A DNA stretch of 58,039 nucleotides from a virus, in IMG/VR virus record IMGVR_UViG_3300017781_000009, positions 1-58,039 of that record; one strand, written 5' to 3'. Position 1 is the first letter of the stretch; each line of letters begins with the position of its first letter. Positions 14,274 to 22,836 of this stretch are shown piece after piece. The notes beneath the pieces were generated by a model. That model was not told the origin of the DNA, ran no database searches, and saw nothing but the letters and a program-made list of their open reading frames with translations. Both the position numbers and the translations under genes were made by a program.

Positions 14274-15064
14274 TATAATCGTCCTGGTTTGTTAGAATGT
14301 TCTTTCCACCAAACTTCTAAATCGTCAAAACTACTTGCTTTCAGTACTTTTTTATTTGTGCTAAGAGCAAACTCTCTCATGTCTTTTGATATTAAATGTT
14401 TAGGAAAGCATTTAGCAATATATTTTAAATGATGTTCAGGTCTAGGATGATAATCAGCAGTTTGGCCTTGTCCTTTAGAACCTTTTATAGGTGTTGTTGG
14501 CCAAGAGCCGTCAAAAATTGCTGTAAGAATATCTGGTTGCATTGATTCAAGTGTTGTAGCATATACTCTTTTAATATCTCCGTAGTCGCTATTTTTCATT
14601 TCTGGAGTTAAATTAAATGAGATCATATCATCGATTTCAAAAGGAGCCATGTTCAACATATGAAATTCAGCTTTTGATTGTTTCATGTAGTGTCTTGTTA
14701 ATTCTATAAGTGCTAAATCTCTTAATAGATAAAATCTATAATCAAACCAATCATGTACAAACTTGGCAGAGATATTATTTTGTGTTGTAATATTCCCCGA
14801 TGTTACCCAATGATTTTTCTTATATCTATCTTCACGTGTAACTGAGCTCCACATAACAATAACCAAATCATTTTTATTAAAGTTATGTGTTAAATTTGCT
14901 TCTACTAGTTGATTAGAAATGTAAAGATTTCCTGCGCCAGACTTTCCGTAGTTATGTGTTTCTGGTATATCTTGTTTGATGATGTCCGACCATGTTGGCC
15001 ATCTATATCTGGTTAAACTGCAACCAAATGTAAAACATCTTTTATATTCACTAAACCGTTTCAA
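14273..15064 (-). CDS. SGNH/GDSL-type hydrolase
   Basis: 'FTFGCSLTRY' gives block I with the nucleophile Ser16, 'NYGKSGAGNLYIS' gives the Gly and Asn of the oxyanion hole (Asn46), and 'DYHPRPEHH' near residue 205 supplies the Asp-x-x-His pair. The protein is cytoplasmic (no signal peptide) and 263 aa long. SGNH enzymes often add or remove acetyl or other acyl groups on sugars, which suits its place among glycosyltransferase genes. Its ends overlap both neighbours, so it is co-translated with them. The substrate is unknown. Confidence 0.75.
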   Translation of the reverse strand: MKRFSEYKRCFTFGCSLTRYRWPTWSDIIKQDIPETHNYGKSGAGNLYISNQLVEANLTHNFNKNDLVIVMWSSVTREDRYKKNHWVTSGNITTQNNISAKFVHDWFDYRFYLLRDLALIELTRHYMKQSKAEFHMLNMAPFEIDDMISFNLTPEMKNSDYGDIKRVYATTLESMQPDILTAIFDGSWPTTPIKGSKGQGQTADYHPRPEHHLKYIAKCFPKHLISKDMREFALSTNKKVLKASSFDDLEVWWKEHSNKPGRL

Positions 15065-16289
15065 AGTATCTCTCCGCTGATTTTATACAATTAGTTATTG
15101 CATCTTTATAAAAGTCTTGTGTTCTTGCATGTTCAAAGTTATGTTGTACAGCAGGATATGCATATAGTAAACGTCTTTGCTTAGTTTTAAAATCAAGACT
15201 GATCCACTCTTTTAAATTTTGTTGTACAGTGTTAAAACGTTCTAATGGATCTACAATTAAGTCGTAGGGCTTACTAAACAATTTAAAGTCTGTTTTAAAT
15301 CCTAATGAACGTAAACCAGCAAGTGTTCCTCTTGATGCAATTGTAATGAAAGGATGTCCAAGCATAATAGGTTTAAACAATTTTTCTGTTAAAAATACGC
15401 TGTCGTCAAAGAATATAGTTTCAGTTACAACTGTTAGTAACGTGTTTGCATATAGTTCTGCATTAAAACTATTAGCAGCGTTTGTAACACTCCAGTCTCC
15501 ATCAAAAAATCTTGGAGTAAACTCTTTGTGTCTTGCGTAATTTTCTTTACCAATCAAGTATTCTGCATTTAGATCTTCGCCTTCTTTAACTTCGTTACAT
15601 GTAACAATACCTTTGTCTAATAGTCCACTAATGCCTAAGTCTGTTACGTGTGCAGCTCTATGCGGTCTATGCACCCTATTTAAACTATTAAATGCTTTAC
15701 TATCTTCGTTGTACATTGCACCTTTAATTAACGGCTTGTAAGGCATAGATTGATTCATAAATATTTTTAAGAAGTGATTTGAATATGCAACTTCAAACAT
15801 ACGTGCATTGCCTGTTTTCTCTAACCAATCTTCGTAATGCTTTTCTACCAATTGGCTTCCTTGCATAATATAAACAGACATTGGTGGTAGTTCTCTTTTA
15901 ATTGCAGCATCATGTATACGCTGCCAGCCATCACCTAATGATTTGTGTATAAAGGGGCCTCCTTCTTTGTCAGCACCAATTACAAGTCTTAATCTTTTTT
16001 TCTTTACTAGTTTTACAATATTCTTTGGTAATGCAGTTATAATGTCTGTCGGTCCGTTGTGTACAGAGCTAAGTCCTGTCCACCAACAAGGATCACCATT
16101 AACATCAATATAATATATGCCAGGCGAATTTTGACAGTTTCCTAACTCTTGCACAGGCTTCTTCATACTGCGTAAAGTTTGTTTAACAATAGATCCTTTA
16201 GAAGTTAGATACCAATCAGTTTCATCTGTAGTAGAAAGATGAGCTAAATTTTCTGTATGTTCGTCTGTGGTATCAAAGTAAAAATTCAT
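15051..16289 (-). CDS. Putative glycosyltransferase-like protein, paralog of the gene at 13128-14273
   Basis: The 412-residue product has 'RPHRAAHVTDLGISGLLDKG', 'TVVTETIFFDDSVFLTEKLFKPIMLGHPFITIA' and 'LRSLGFKT', matching the downstream paralog block by block. The 'LTEKLFKPIMLGHPF' segment is like the donor-binding region of GT10-type transferases. N-terminal residues 1-190 differ and include 'GNCQNSPGIYYIDVNGDPCWW'. The SGNH gene separates the two copies, so the duplication is not simply tandem. The role is probably in making the same glycan, with different acceptors. Confidence 0.6.
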   Translation of the reverse strand: MNFYFDTTDEHTENLAHLSTTDETDWYLTSKGSIVKQTLRSMKKPVQELGNCQNSPGIYYIDVNGDPCWWTGLSSVHNGPTDIITALPKNIVKLVKKKRLRLVIGADKEGGPFIHKSLGDGWQRIHDAAIKRELPPMSVYIMQGSQLVEKHYEDWLEKTGNARMFEVAYSNHFLKIFMNQSMPYKPLIKGAMYNEDSKAFNSLNRVHRPHRAAHVTDLGISGLLDKGIVTCNEVKEGEDLNAEYLIGKENYARHKEFTPRFFDGDWSVTNAANSFNAELYANTLLTVVTETIFFDDSVFLTEKLFKPIMLGHPFITIASRGTLAGLRSLGFKTDFKLFSKPYDLIVDPLERFNTVQQNLKEWISLDFKTKQRRLLYAYPAVQHNFEHARTQDFYKDAITNCIKSAERYFETV

Positions 16290-17485
16290 TAAGTTAACCT
16301 TTTCAATTCTGGAAATGTTTCTGCAAAGTTTTCATTTCTAATTATATCATAATGATGTGTACGGTTTTTAAATTGTTGTTTTGTTTTCTCATTAAACTTA
16401 GAACTGTTTATATAACTTACAACACCCTTTAGCATATCATCAATATGCTTATTATATTTTTTACCTTGTATCTTTTCAATAATTTCTGTTTTAAATGAAT
16501 CATCTAATACTGATGCAGTATAATATTCTGGATATTGTATATTATACATCTGTGGGAAATAATCTTCAAGATCAAAAAATCCTTCATTCAATACATAATC
16601 AAAAAAGTCTGTTATTGTATATAAATTAAAAACACTAACAACTGTATTGCTTTGCATCTTAATATGAGGACATTCTTGTTTTATTTTTTTAATATTACCT
16701 TTAACCAAATTCCAGTCTGTTCCTGATCTAATATACTCTGCTCTACTACCATAATGATCTAAACTTGCACCTATGTGTATAGTATCAAAGTGTTTCCATA
16801 GCTCTAAGACGCTCTTAGACTTGTATTTTAGCACACTACAGTTACTATTATACTCTAACTTCACATTTGTTTTACCTATTGAAATAAGGTGTTCTAGTAT
16901 GTCATAATGCTTGTCTGTGAGCAAAGGTTCTCCGCCTGCAAAGTAAAATGTTTCAATATCCTTAAAGTGCGGAAGGAACTGGTTATACAACTTATCGTTG
17001 TCATTACCATCTGCTAAAATAAAAATAGGTTTCTTTTCACCTTGTGCATTATCTTCTTGCGCCCATGTGCTAGAGTATGTGCTACTACAACTTCGGCATT
17101 TAAAGTTACAAATATTACTCCAACGCACATCAAAATGTTTTAGATGCATTACTGGTAATGTACCATCAGCTTCTGTATGTGCTATTAGACCAGCAGTATC
17201 ACCAAAGTATGGATTACGATTAGCATGTGTTCTTGAACTTTCGGCTCCACCATCTTCTATATTATAACAGGCTTGACATTCTACACAACGTTTACCCTCA
17301 AGCATATTTTTACGTATTTTCTTGTAGGGGTTGTCATTCCAAATTTCTTTAATTGTGTTTTGTCTTACATTACCTAAGGGCTTGTCCCACTCACCAACAC
17401 AACAAGGTAACACCGACCCGTCTGGGTTTACATACATATGTAACCAAGGGTATATGCAAAACGTATCAGACAGCTTCGCAGTCAT
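16289..17485 (-). CDS. Radical SAM protein with N-terminal SPASM/twitch-like domain
   Basis: Two regions are visible. At the N-terminus 'FCIYPWLHMYVNPDGSVLPCCVGEW', 'GNVRQNTIKEIWN' and 'CVECQACY' form a cysteine-rich SPASM/twitch-like module, which in most enzymes lies at the C-terminus. The core follows with 'WSNICNFKCRSCSS' (CX3CX2C, about residues 130-140) and 'FYFAGGEPLL' (SAM-binding GGEP). Such proteins use auxiliary clusters to modify peptides, proteins or sugars. No short precursor-peptide gene was recognised beside it, so peptide maturation is not supported. It overlaps a second radical SAM gene by 20 bases. Confidence 0.82.
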   Translation of the reverse strand: MTAKLSDTFCIYPWLHMYVNPDGSVLPCCVGEWDKPLGNVRQNTIKEIWNDNPYKKIRKNMLEGKRCVECQACYNIEDGGAESSRTHANRNPYFGDTAGLIAHTEADGTLPVMHLKHFDVRWSNICNFKCRSCSSTYSSTWAQEDNAQGEKKPIFILADGNDNDKLYNQFLPHFKDIETFYFAGGEPLLTDKHYDILEHLISIGKTNVKLEYNSNCSVLKYKSKSVLELWKHFDTIHIGASLDHYGSRAEYIRSGTDWNLVKGNIKKIKQECPHIKMQSNTVVSVFNLYTITDFFDYVLNEGFFDLEDYFPQMYNIQYPEYYTASVLDDSFKTEIIEKIQGKKYNKHIDDMLKGVVSYINSSKFNEKTKQQFKNRTHHYDIIRNENFAETFPELKRLT

Positions 17486-18833
17486 GGTAGAAGTCCTTTA
17501 GATCTGGAAACGTATCAGTAAAGTTAACATTTCTGCGTTTATCATATTCAGTAAACCACTGATAAAAATCTCTACGGCCTTCTGTCAATCTGTTGACATC
17601 ATACTGTGTTCTTTCCATATAGTCTACTACACGTCTAAACTTTTCATATTCTAGTTCGCTAAATTTATGCTTATCTTGGTCGTCCATATTATCAATAATA
17701 AACTGTAAGTGTTTCTTCATGTATGGCATAAACATTTCTTTAGGTAAGATATTCATATCATACTGTAAAGGTTCTTTTAGGTACGGAGTATCAAATCTAA
17801 TTCTCTGCCATTTAGTTTGATTATCGCTATTATATTTTATACGCCAGTCTAAGAACTTTTGCAATAGTGTACTAAAATTAGTTACAGTTAAAATATTAAA
17901 CGTAACCATAAATGTTAAAGGCATGTTAGTCTTGGTCATGTAAGTGTCTAAGTTCTTTTGCCAAAGCTCTAAATCTAAGCCTGTTCTAATATACTCTGCT
18001 TGTGGTCCCCATGTATCAATACTAGTAAAAATCTTAAAGTCTTTGATACAGCCTTTTTCAACTAAACTGTTTACTTTGTCAGTAAACCTTTCAATAAGAA
18101 TTGGCTTAACACCTAAATTAGTATTGATGTTTAATTCTAAATTAGGACAAGGATTTTTTTCAAGCTCGTCAAATACTCTCCATGTGCTTTGCTGTAGTAA
18201 TGGCTCACCTCCTGTAATACGTAAAATTGTAAGTGTCTTACGCAATTCAGGCCACCACTTCCACCATGCTTTAACATATGGATTTGTTTCTTCATCTTTG
18301 TGTATTTTAAACCAGTCAATATCATTCCTATGATTCTTAACCATAGTGTATGGACCTTCTTTTTCAATTTCTTTATAGTAACTGCTAGAATGTTTAGGGT
18401 GGCAATATCCGCATTTAAAATTACACTCATTACCGAATGAAACTTCAACATACTGTGGATTTACATTTGCCATCGGCTCTTGCTTAATTGCATTGAATCT
18501 TTCAGGTGTGTATATACTTGCATTACGTTCTTTACGATCACTAATGTAATCTTTACCCATACATTCAACATTCCAACAATAGTTACAACCGCTAGGTTTC
18601 TTGCCGTCTATCATCATTTGACGTTCTGCTTTTTTCTGTTGTGTGTTGTGTAACGCACTTGGATCTGCTTCAATTTCATGCAAAGGTATTTTATGCGGAG
18701 CAGGGTGATAACAACTGTGTGTTTCTCCTGTACCTAAGTATAGTGTTGTATGATGCCATTTGGCCAAACAGAATGTAGGACTTAGCTCGTCCATGATAGG
18801 AATAAACTTTTCTATTCTTTCCTTATCGTGCAT
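17466..18833 (-). CDS. Second radical SAM protein with N-terminal twitch-like domain
   Basis: The 455-residue protein has the same layout as its neighbour. N-terminal 'FCLAKWHHTTLYLGTGETHSCYHP' and 'GKKPSGCNYCWNVE' supply extra Cys for an auxiliary cluster. The core has 'SFGNECNFKCGYCHPKHSS' (CX3CX2C) and 'LRITGGEPLLQQ'. The C-terminal third is long and polar, with 'FDTPYLKEPLQYDMNILPKE'. The two enzymes are only distantly alike outside the motifs, so they may act in sequence or on different substrates. Overlap at both ends indicates co-translation with the glycosyltransferase genes. Confidence 0.82.
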   Translation of the reverse strand: MHDKERIEKFIPIMDELSPTFCLAKWHHTTLYLGTGETHSCYHPAPHKIPLHEIEADPSALHNTQQKKAERQMMIDGKKPSGCNYCWNVECMGKDYISDRKERNASIYTPERFNAIKQEPMANVNPQYVEVSFGNECNFKCGYCHPKHSSSYYKEIEKEGPYTMVKNHRNDIDWFKIHKDEETNPYVKAWWKWWPELRKTLTILRITGGEPLLQQSTWRVFDELEKNPCPNLELNINTNLGVKPILIERFTDKVNSLVEKGCIKDFKIFTSIDTWGPQAEYIRTGLDLELWQKNLDTYMTKTNMPLTFMVTFNILTVTNFSTLLQKFLDWRIKYNSDNQTKWQRIRFDTPYLKEPLQYDMNILPKEMFMPYMKKHLQFIIDNMDDQDKHKFSELEYEKFRRVVDYMERTQYDVNRLTEGRRDFYQWFTEYDKRRNVNFTDTFPDLKDFYHDCEAV

Positions 18834-20460
18834 TAAACTGTTCCTTTAACCAATCAAAGTCATTTATTTTACGTAGGTTATCTGGCTTGTTACTGTTTGC
18901 AACTCCGTAAGCTCTGCCTGCTTTTGCTCCTTTAAGTGCATACTCTGCAAAAGGTCCTTTTGCTTCTTTACACCAAATATCTAAACGTTTATCAGTTTCC
19001 ATGTTATCTTGTCTATTAATAGCTCTACTTGCTAGTTTAACACATTCTCTAAATGAACTTTTCCATGTACTGTATTCATCGGTATCAAACACACTAATGT
19101 TACTTACTTCATTCATAGCTTTAAACTTTGAAGATAGACTAGTAGTCATATCAGTAGTAAAATCTGTAATGTTCATAACTGCTTTTCTTGGTAGTAATTT
19201 TACACCACCGTAACCATATTCTAGATCATTTACTGCATTTTTACTTCGCCAAACATGTACCATATCTTGATCCCAAAACGGAACACGATGATCGAATTTA
19301 AAATGTTCAATTAGTTTAGCATCACCGTCAACTACCCAAAACATATCTGTTTCACATAGTCTTGCTGCTTCCATATGTGCTTGATGAATACCTTTTACAT
19401 CACGTATCCAACGTAGTTTTACACTAGAGTCTTGTACTCTTACAATGTCTTGTAGTTCTTTGAAATGCTTATCTGCATTTTTTTCTTTATAACTTATAAA
19501 AGCAATATCATATGACGTCGGCCTACTACTATTTTGTTTTACATCTTTTTTATTTGTAAAGAATCTTGAATTAAATTCACGCTGTGTTACAGGACGCTCT
19601 TTTGAAAATAATGTAACACCGTCATACCATTTGCTATTTTGAAAACAGTGAGTAAGTTTTCTATGATAACTATCGTACTTAGGAATATAATAATCAAATT
19701 TAAAACTATCAATAATATTTAGATCAGGATATACTCCCCAAAACATATCTCCTGTTGCTTTTTCTTGAGCTTGTTTATAATCGTCAAACGTTTCTAAATT
19801 AAATACTTCCCACTTCTTAGGATTACTGGCTACAACGTTAACTTCTTTTTTATTTGTAAAGAATCTATAATCAAATTCTCGTTTAGCAATTTTATTATTT
19901 TTATGGCAAATAAAAATACCATCGTAAGTTTTATCATTTTTAAAAACATGAACAACATCTTTATCCCAAGCAGGAACTTGATATTGAGGAATGTCTGTTG
20001 GAACTACATCATCAGGTATACATAGTATAAACTCTGAATGTGCAATTTCTTGTGCTGTAACAAGTCCTTCGTAACTGTCTAGTTTAATAATATCGTAAGG
20101 TTTAGGACGACTTGCTAGTATATCAATTTCTTTTTTATTTGTAAAGAATCTATACTTCCATTCTTTGCTCGATACGTTTAAGTTTTTAGGAAATAAGCAT
20201 ACACCATCATAGTGTTCGCCATTTTTAAATACATGAATATATTGATTGTCCCATTCAGTAAGTCTGTATGTAAAATCAAAGTCTTGTGTTATATGTAAAC
20301 AATCCCATACTACCCAAAAGTTTTTTGTAAGAGTCTTTTTATTAAGTGTTTCATAGCTTTCACAGTTTTCTATTTTCTGTGCGTGTGGAAAACGTGACTT
20401 GAAATTATTCCAAGAACTTACGTTAACCTTAGAATCACTAATAAAAAAGATATCATACAT
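18823..20460 (-). CDS. Repeat-containing GT-A-like protein, 545 aa
   Basis: The protein is built from about four units. Three N-terminal units of 95-100 residues each end in the same block, 'YRFFTNKKE' or 'SRFFTNKKD', preceded by 'HVFKNxxxYDG'. The C-terminal unit is fuller, with 'YDIAFISYKEKNADKHF', 'AHMEAARLCETDMFWVVDGDAK' and 'YGYGGVKLLP', and so resembles the neighbouring GT-A protein at 20453-21358, including its Asp-x-Asp metal motif. The earlier units lack a clear Asp-x-Asp and look like reduced copies ('FWGVYPDLN', 'FILCIPDD'). It may be a transferase with extra sugar-binding modules. This is inferred from sequence likeness alone. Confidence 0.6.
   Translation of the reverse strand: MYDIFFISDSKVNVSSWNNFKSRFPHAQKIENCESYETLNKKTLTKNFWVVWDCLHITQDFDFTYRLTEWDNQYIHVFKNGEHYDGVCLFPKNLNVSSKEWKYRFFTNKKEIDILASRPKPYDIIKLDSYEGLVTAQEIAHSEFILCIPDDVVPTDIPQYQVPAWDKDVVHVFKNDKTYDGIFICHKNNKIAKREFDYRFFTNKKEVNVVASNPKKWEVFNLETFDDYKQAQEKATGDMFWGVYPDLNIIDSFKFDYYIPKYDSYHRKLTHCFQNSKWYDGVTLFSKERPVTQREFNSRFFTNKKDVKQNSSRPTSYDIAFISYKEKNADKHFKELQDIVRVQDSSVKLRWIRDVKGIHQAHMEAARLCETDMFWVVDGDAKLIEHFKFDHRVPFWDQDMVHVWRSKNAVNDLEYGYGGVKLLPRKAVMNITDFTTDMTTSLSSKFKAMNEVSNISVFDTDEYSTWKSSFRECVKLASRAINRQDNMETDKRLDIWCKEAKGPFAEYALKGAKAGRAYGVANSNKPDNLRKINDFDWLKEQFNAR
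19545..20151. repeat. Three direct DNA repeats inside the 545-aa gene
   Basis: An identical 22-base string occurs at 19545-19566, 19845-19866 and 20130-20151, spaced 300 and 285 bases apart. It encodes the RFFTNKK block of each protein repeat. Identity at the DNA level, including third positions, points to recent duplication or gene conversion. Confidence 0.85.
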
Positions 20461-21358
20461 ATTTTTTACTATAGTAGGTTTGTCCTAGGTTCAATGCTTC
20501 GTCATATAGATCCATTGTATACCTACTTGCATCAGGTTCTAGCCACACCCAATCAAGACCTAGGTTTAATTTAATTTCGTCTCCTAGACGTTGTATTTCA
20601 GCAATACACGCTTCACTATCTTTTGAAAAATGCTCTGCTTTATCTTTATATATTTCGCCCAACATTTCAAAATCTCTAACTTGTATATGATCCCAGTCTG
20701 TACAATTAGTCATATAGGTTCCTTGCCTTGCACCTAGTATTGACATTATACCATTTTCTACATGTGATCCAACCGTTGACCACATTCTAAGTCTGTGAAT
20801 ATTATGCCACCAAATTCTTTCTTTAATTTCCATAGGTGGTAGTTTTAGACCATCAAACAATGTCATTTTAACACCTTCTCGAAATCCTGATCTCCATGCA
20901 TGATATGGATTGCCATTTATTTTTGTGTCGCTATAAGTTACTGGAAAGTTTCTATAACCTGTTTCCCAACAAAAGTCAACTTGCGCTCTTTCGCTATCTG
21001 CATTTTCATGTGTTTTCATATTAAGTAAATGATCCTTAGACCATAACTTTAATCCGCCGTTACCGTAACGTAATCCGTTAACAGTATTCTTACCACACCA
21101 ACTATATACTTTAACTTCTTCTTCTGACATATCTAAGTCAAGATTAAAATATTCAGGATATACTATATTGTCTGCATCAACGGTAAGTAACCAATCAGTT
21201 TCAGATTGTTCTGCACATGCTTTATGTGCATGATCACTTCCTTTTACACCATGTACACGTTTAGCCCATGGTAACTTATTGCATAGATCTGCATAATGCA
21301 AATCAGCAAAAGGTTCATCATAAGATAAAAAGAATACGTCGAATTCAGCAACCCGCAT
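20453..21358 (-). CDS. GT-A-like glycosyltransferase, 301 aa
   Basis: 'FDVFFLSYDEPFADLHY' begins the nucleotide-binding fold, 'VKGSDHAHKACAEQSETDWLLTVDADN' carries the Asp61-Ala-Asp63 metal motif, and 'LRYGNGGLKLWSK' matches the acceptor-side loop of the C-terminal unit of the 545-aa protein upstream in number. 'NGNPYHAWRSGFREGVKM' is likewise shared between them. Domain order and length suit a single-domain inverting transferase. The C-terminal 80 residues are helical. It ends in overlap with its neighbour and probably acts with it on one glycan. Confidence 0.68.
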   Translation of the reverse strand: MRVAEFDVFFLSYDEPFADLHYADLCNKLPWAKRVHGVKGSDHAHKACAEQSETDWLLTVDADNIVYPEYFNLDLDMSEEEVKVYSWCGKNTVNGLRYGNGGLKLWSKDHLLNMKTHENADSERAQVDFCWETGYRNFPVTYSDTKINGNPYHAWRSGFREGVKMTLFDGLKLPPMEIKERIWWHNIHRLRMWSTVGSHVENGIMSILGARQGTYMTNCTDWDHIQVRDFEMLGEIYKDKAEHFSKDSEACIAEIQRLGDEIKLNLGLDWVWLEPDASRYTMDLYDEALNLGQTYYSKKYV

Positions 21359-22009
21359 TTAGATCTCCTCTAGTACATAGTTTTTAAACAGTCTACGAGT
21401 AAACACACTAAACTTTCCTGTAATGTCTACATCGTCAATTGTTACAGACTTACCTTCTAACTCTTCAAGTGTAACATCAAAAGTTTTTTGCGGAAAGTGT
21501 GGATCATTATAATCAGCAACTGTAAAAGATAAAGTTGTTTCACCTCCCCAAAATATATTTCTTGGTGTTGCTGGTTGCCACTGTTTTTCTAAAACTCTTG
21601 TACCACCATACTCTTCGCTTAGTTCAACTGTAAGTTTTTTGGCAGCTAAGTCATATGTAAGATAGATGTCTGGTTTTACCTCTTCATCTAAATAACGCTT
21701 ATCAATAATCCTATGTAGTACGTCATCAATTTTTGATAAGGTTTTTTCTTCTGTAATTTCAAACTTACCTTCATGAGTATCAAAAAAGCACTTACTGATA
21801 TGGATGTCACCGTCAATAATTTTGATAGCAAGATCTTCGTCAATCTCAACAACGTTTTTGCTGTACTCCATTTCTATTGCCGAATACGGACCTACTGAAA
21901 CCAGTTGTCCTGTATCTGGGTCAAATGCTGTACCAAATCTACGTGCTGGTTCTTCATAATTTTTAAGCCACTCATCAAAGTCGGGCATAAATTCTTCTAC
22001 TTCTTCCAT
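21359..22009 (-). CDS. Unknown acidic protein, 216 aa
   Basis: No family is recognised. The N-terminus is strongly acidic ('MEEVEEFMPDFDEWLKNYEE'), and the rest alternates short strands, for example 'LAIKIIDGDIHISKCFFDTHEGKFEI' and 'DIYLTYDLAAKKLTVELSEEYGG', suggesting a beta-sandwich. 'TFDVTLEELEGKSVTIDDVDITGKF' is a further strand-rich part. Position between two transferase genes suggests a partner or the polypeptide that is modified, which is speculative. It abuts the upstream gene in an overlap of 13 bases. Confidence 0.65.
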   Translation of the reverse strand: MEEVEEFMPDFDEWLKNYEEPARRFGTAFDPDTGQLVSVGPYSAIEMEYSKNVVEIDEDLAIKIIDGDIHISKCFFDTHEGKFEITEEKTLSKIDDVLHRIIDKRYLDEEVKPDIYLTYDLAAKKLTVELSEEYGGTRVLEKQWQPATPRNIFWGGETTLSFTVADYNDPHFPQKTFDVTLEELEGKSVTIDDVDITGKFSVFTRRLFKNYVLEEI

Positions 22010-22836
22010 GCTATTTCCTCCAGTACATTAATTGTTTCTAAATTCATTTTATCTTTTTCAACATAATGTACAATGTCGTTTTGTTGATAACTACCTATTT
22101 TTAATTTGCCTTTATCATTTAAGTAATATCCTACATGATCTGAAAACTTATCAGCATGCCATGGCCAATTTTGTACACCGCCTTTCATATGTACAACTCT
22201 TGGAAATCCTAACGGGTATGCAATATCGTCTGTGATATCTAATATCTTTGCTGCTATTGCAAATGCTTCATCAGTTCCTATAACTTTAGGTGTATGCTTT
22301 GTTAAAAACAAATTAGTGTATTCATTTGGATTGTCCATTATAGAACGCTGTAAATTAAAGAAGTCATTTGCTAGTTTACTATCTTTTTTAAAGAATGTAA
22401 AGAATGAATATAAGTTTGGTAATTCATTTTTAGTAAATGTTCTTCTATAAAAATCATTAGTTACTACTTCTCCTCTATATGTGTATGCTTTGTTAGCAAC
22501 ATACAGTTCAGAATTTGCAACAAAATAATCAATCCAATGACTGTAATCTCTAAAGAACAACATGTCTGCATCTAAACATACAGTGTGTTCCCACGGTGTT
22601 AGCTCGTCCATATAAGAACGGCCGTCCCAAAAACCTTTCTTGTCCCATTCAATAATCTCATCAAAGACCCAAGTAGATTCAAAATTTTCTATTTGAGTTT
22701 TATCATCAATTACTAATGCAACTTTATCGTAACCTTCTTTTTGTGTATTCTTAATACTTAATGCAAGAGCATATGCCATTTGTGCATAATTGTATTCTTC
22801 AGAAGTTGCAACAACAATTAGATATCCAAAGTTCAT
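21997..22836 (-). CDS. GT-A glycosyltransferase, GT8-like
   Basis: 'NFGYLIVVATSEEYNYAQMAYALALSIK' is the nucleotide-binding start typical of GT8-type enzymes, and 'TPWEHTVCLDADMLFF' carries the Asp89-Ala-Asp91 motif at the usual distance. 'GTDEAFAIAAK' and 'VVHMKGGVQNWPW' near the C-terminus match the acceptor and His-x-Lys regions of the family. It would transfer a sugar from a UDP donor with retention. The length of 279 aa is normal. The start overlaps the next gene by four bases. Confidence 0.75.
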   Translation of the reverse strand: MNFGYLIVVATSEEYNYAQMAYALALSIKNTQKEGYDKVALVIDDKTQIENFESTWVFDEIIEWDKKGFWDGRSYMDELTPWEHTVCLDADMLFFRDYSHWIDYFVANSELYVANKAYTYRGEVVTNDFYRRTFTKNELPNLYSFFTFFKKDSKLANDFFNLQRSIMDNPNEYTNLFLTKHTPKVIGTDEAFAIAAKILDITDDIAYPLGFPRVVHMKGGVQNWPWHADKFSDHVGYYLNDKGKLKIGSYQQNDIVHYVEKDKMNLETINVLEEIAWKK

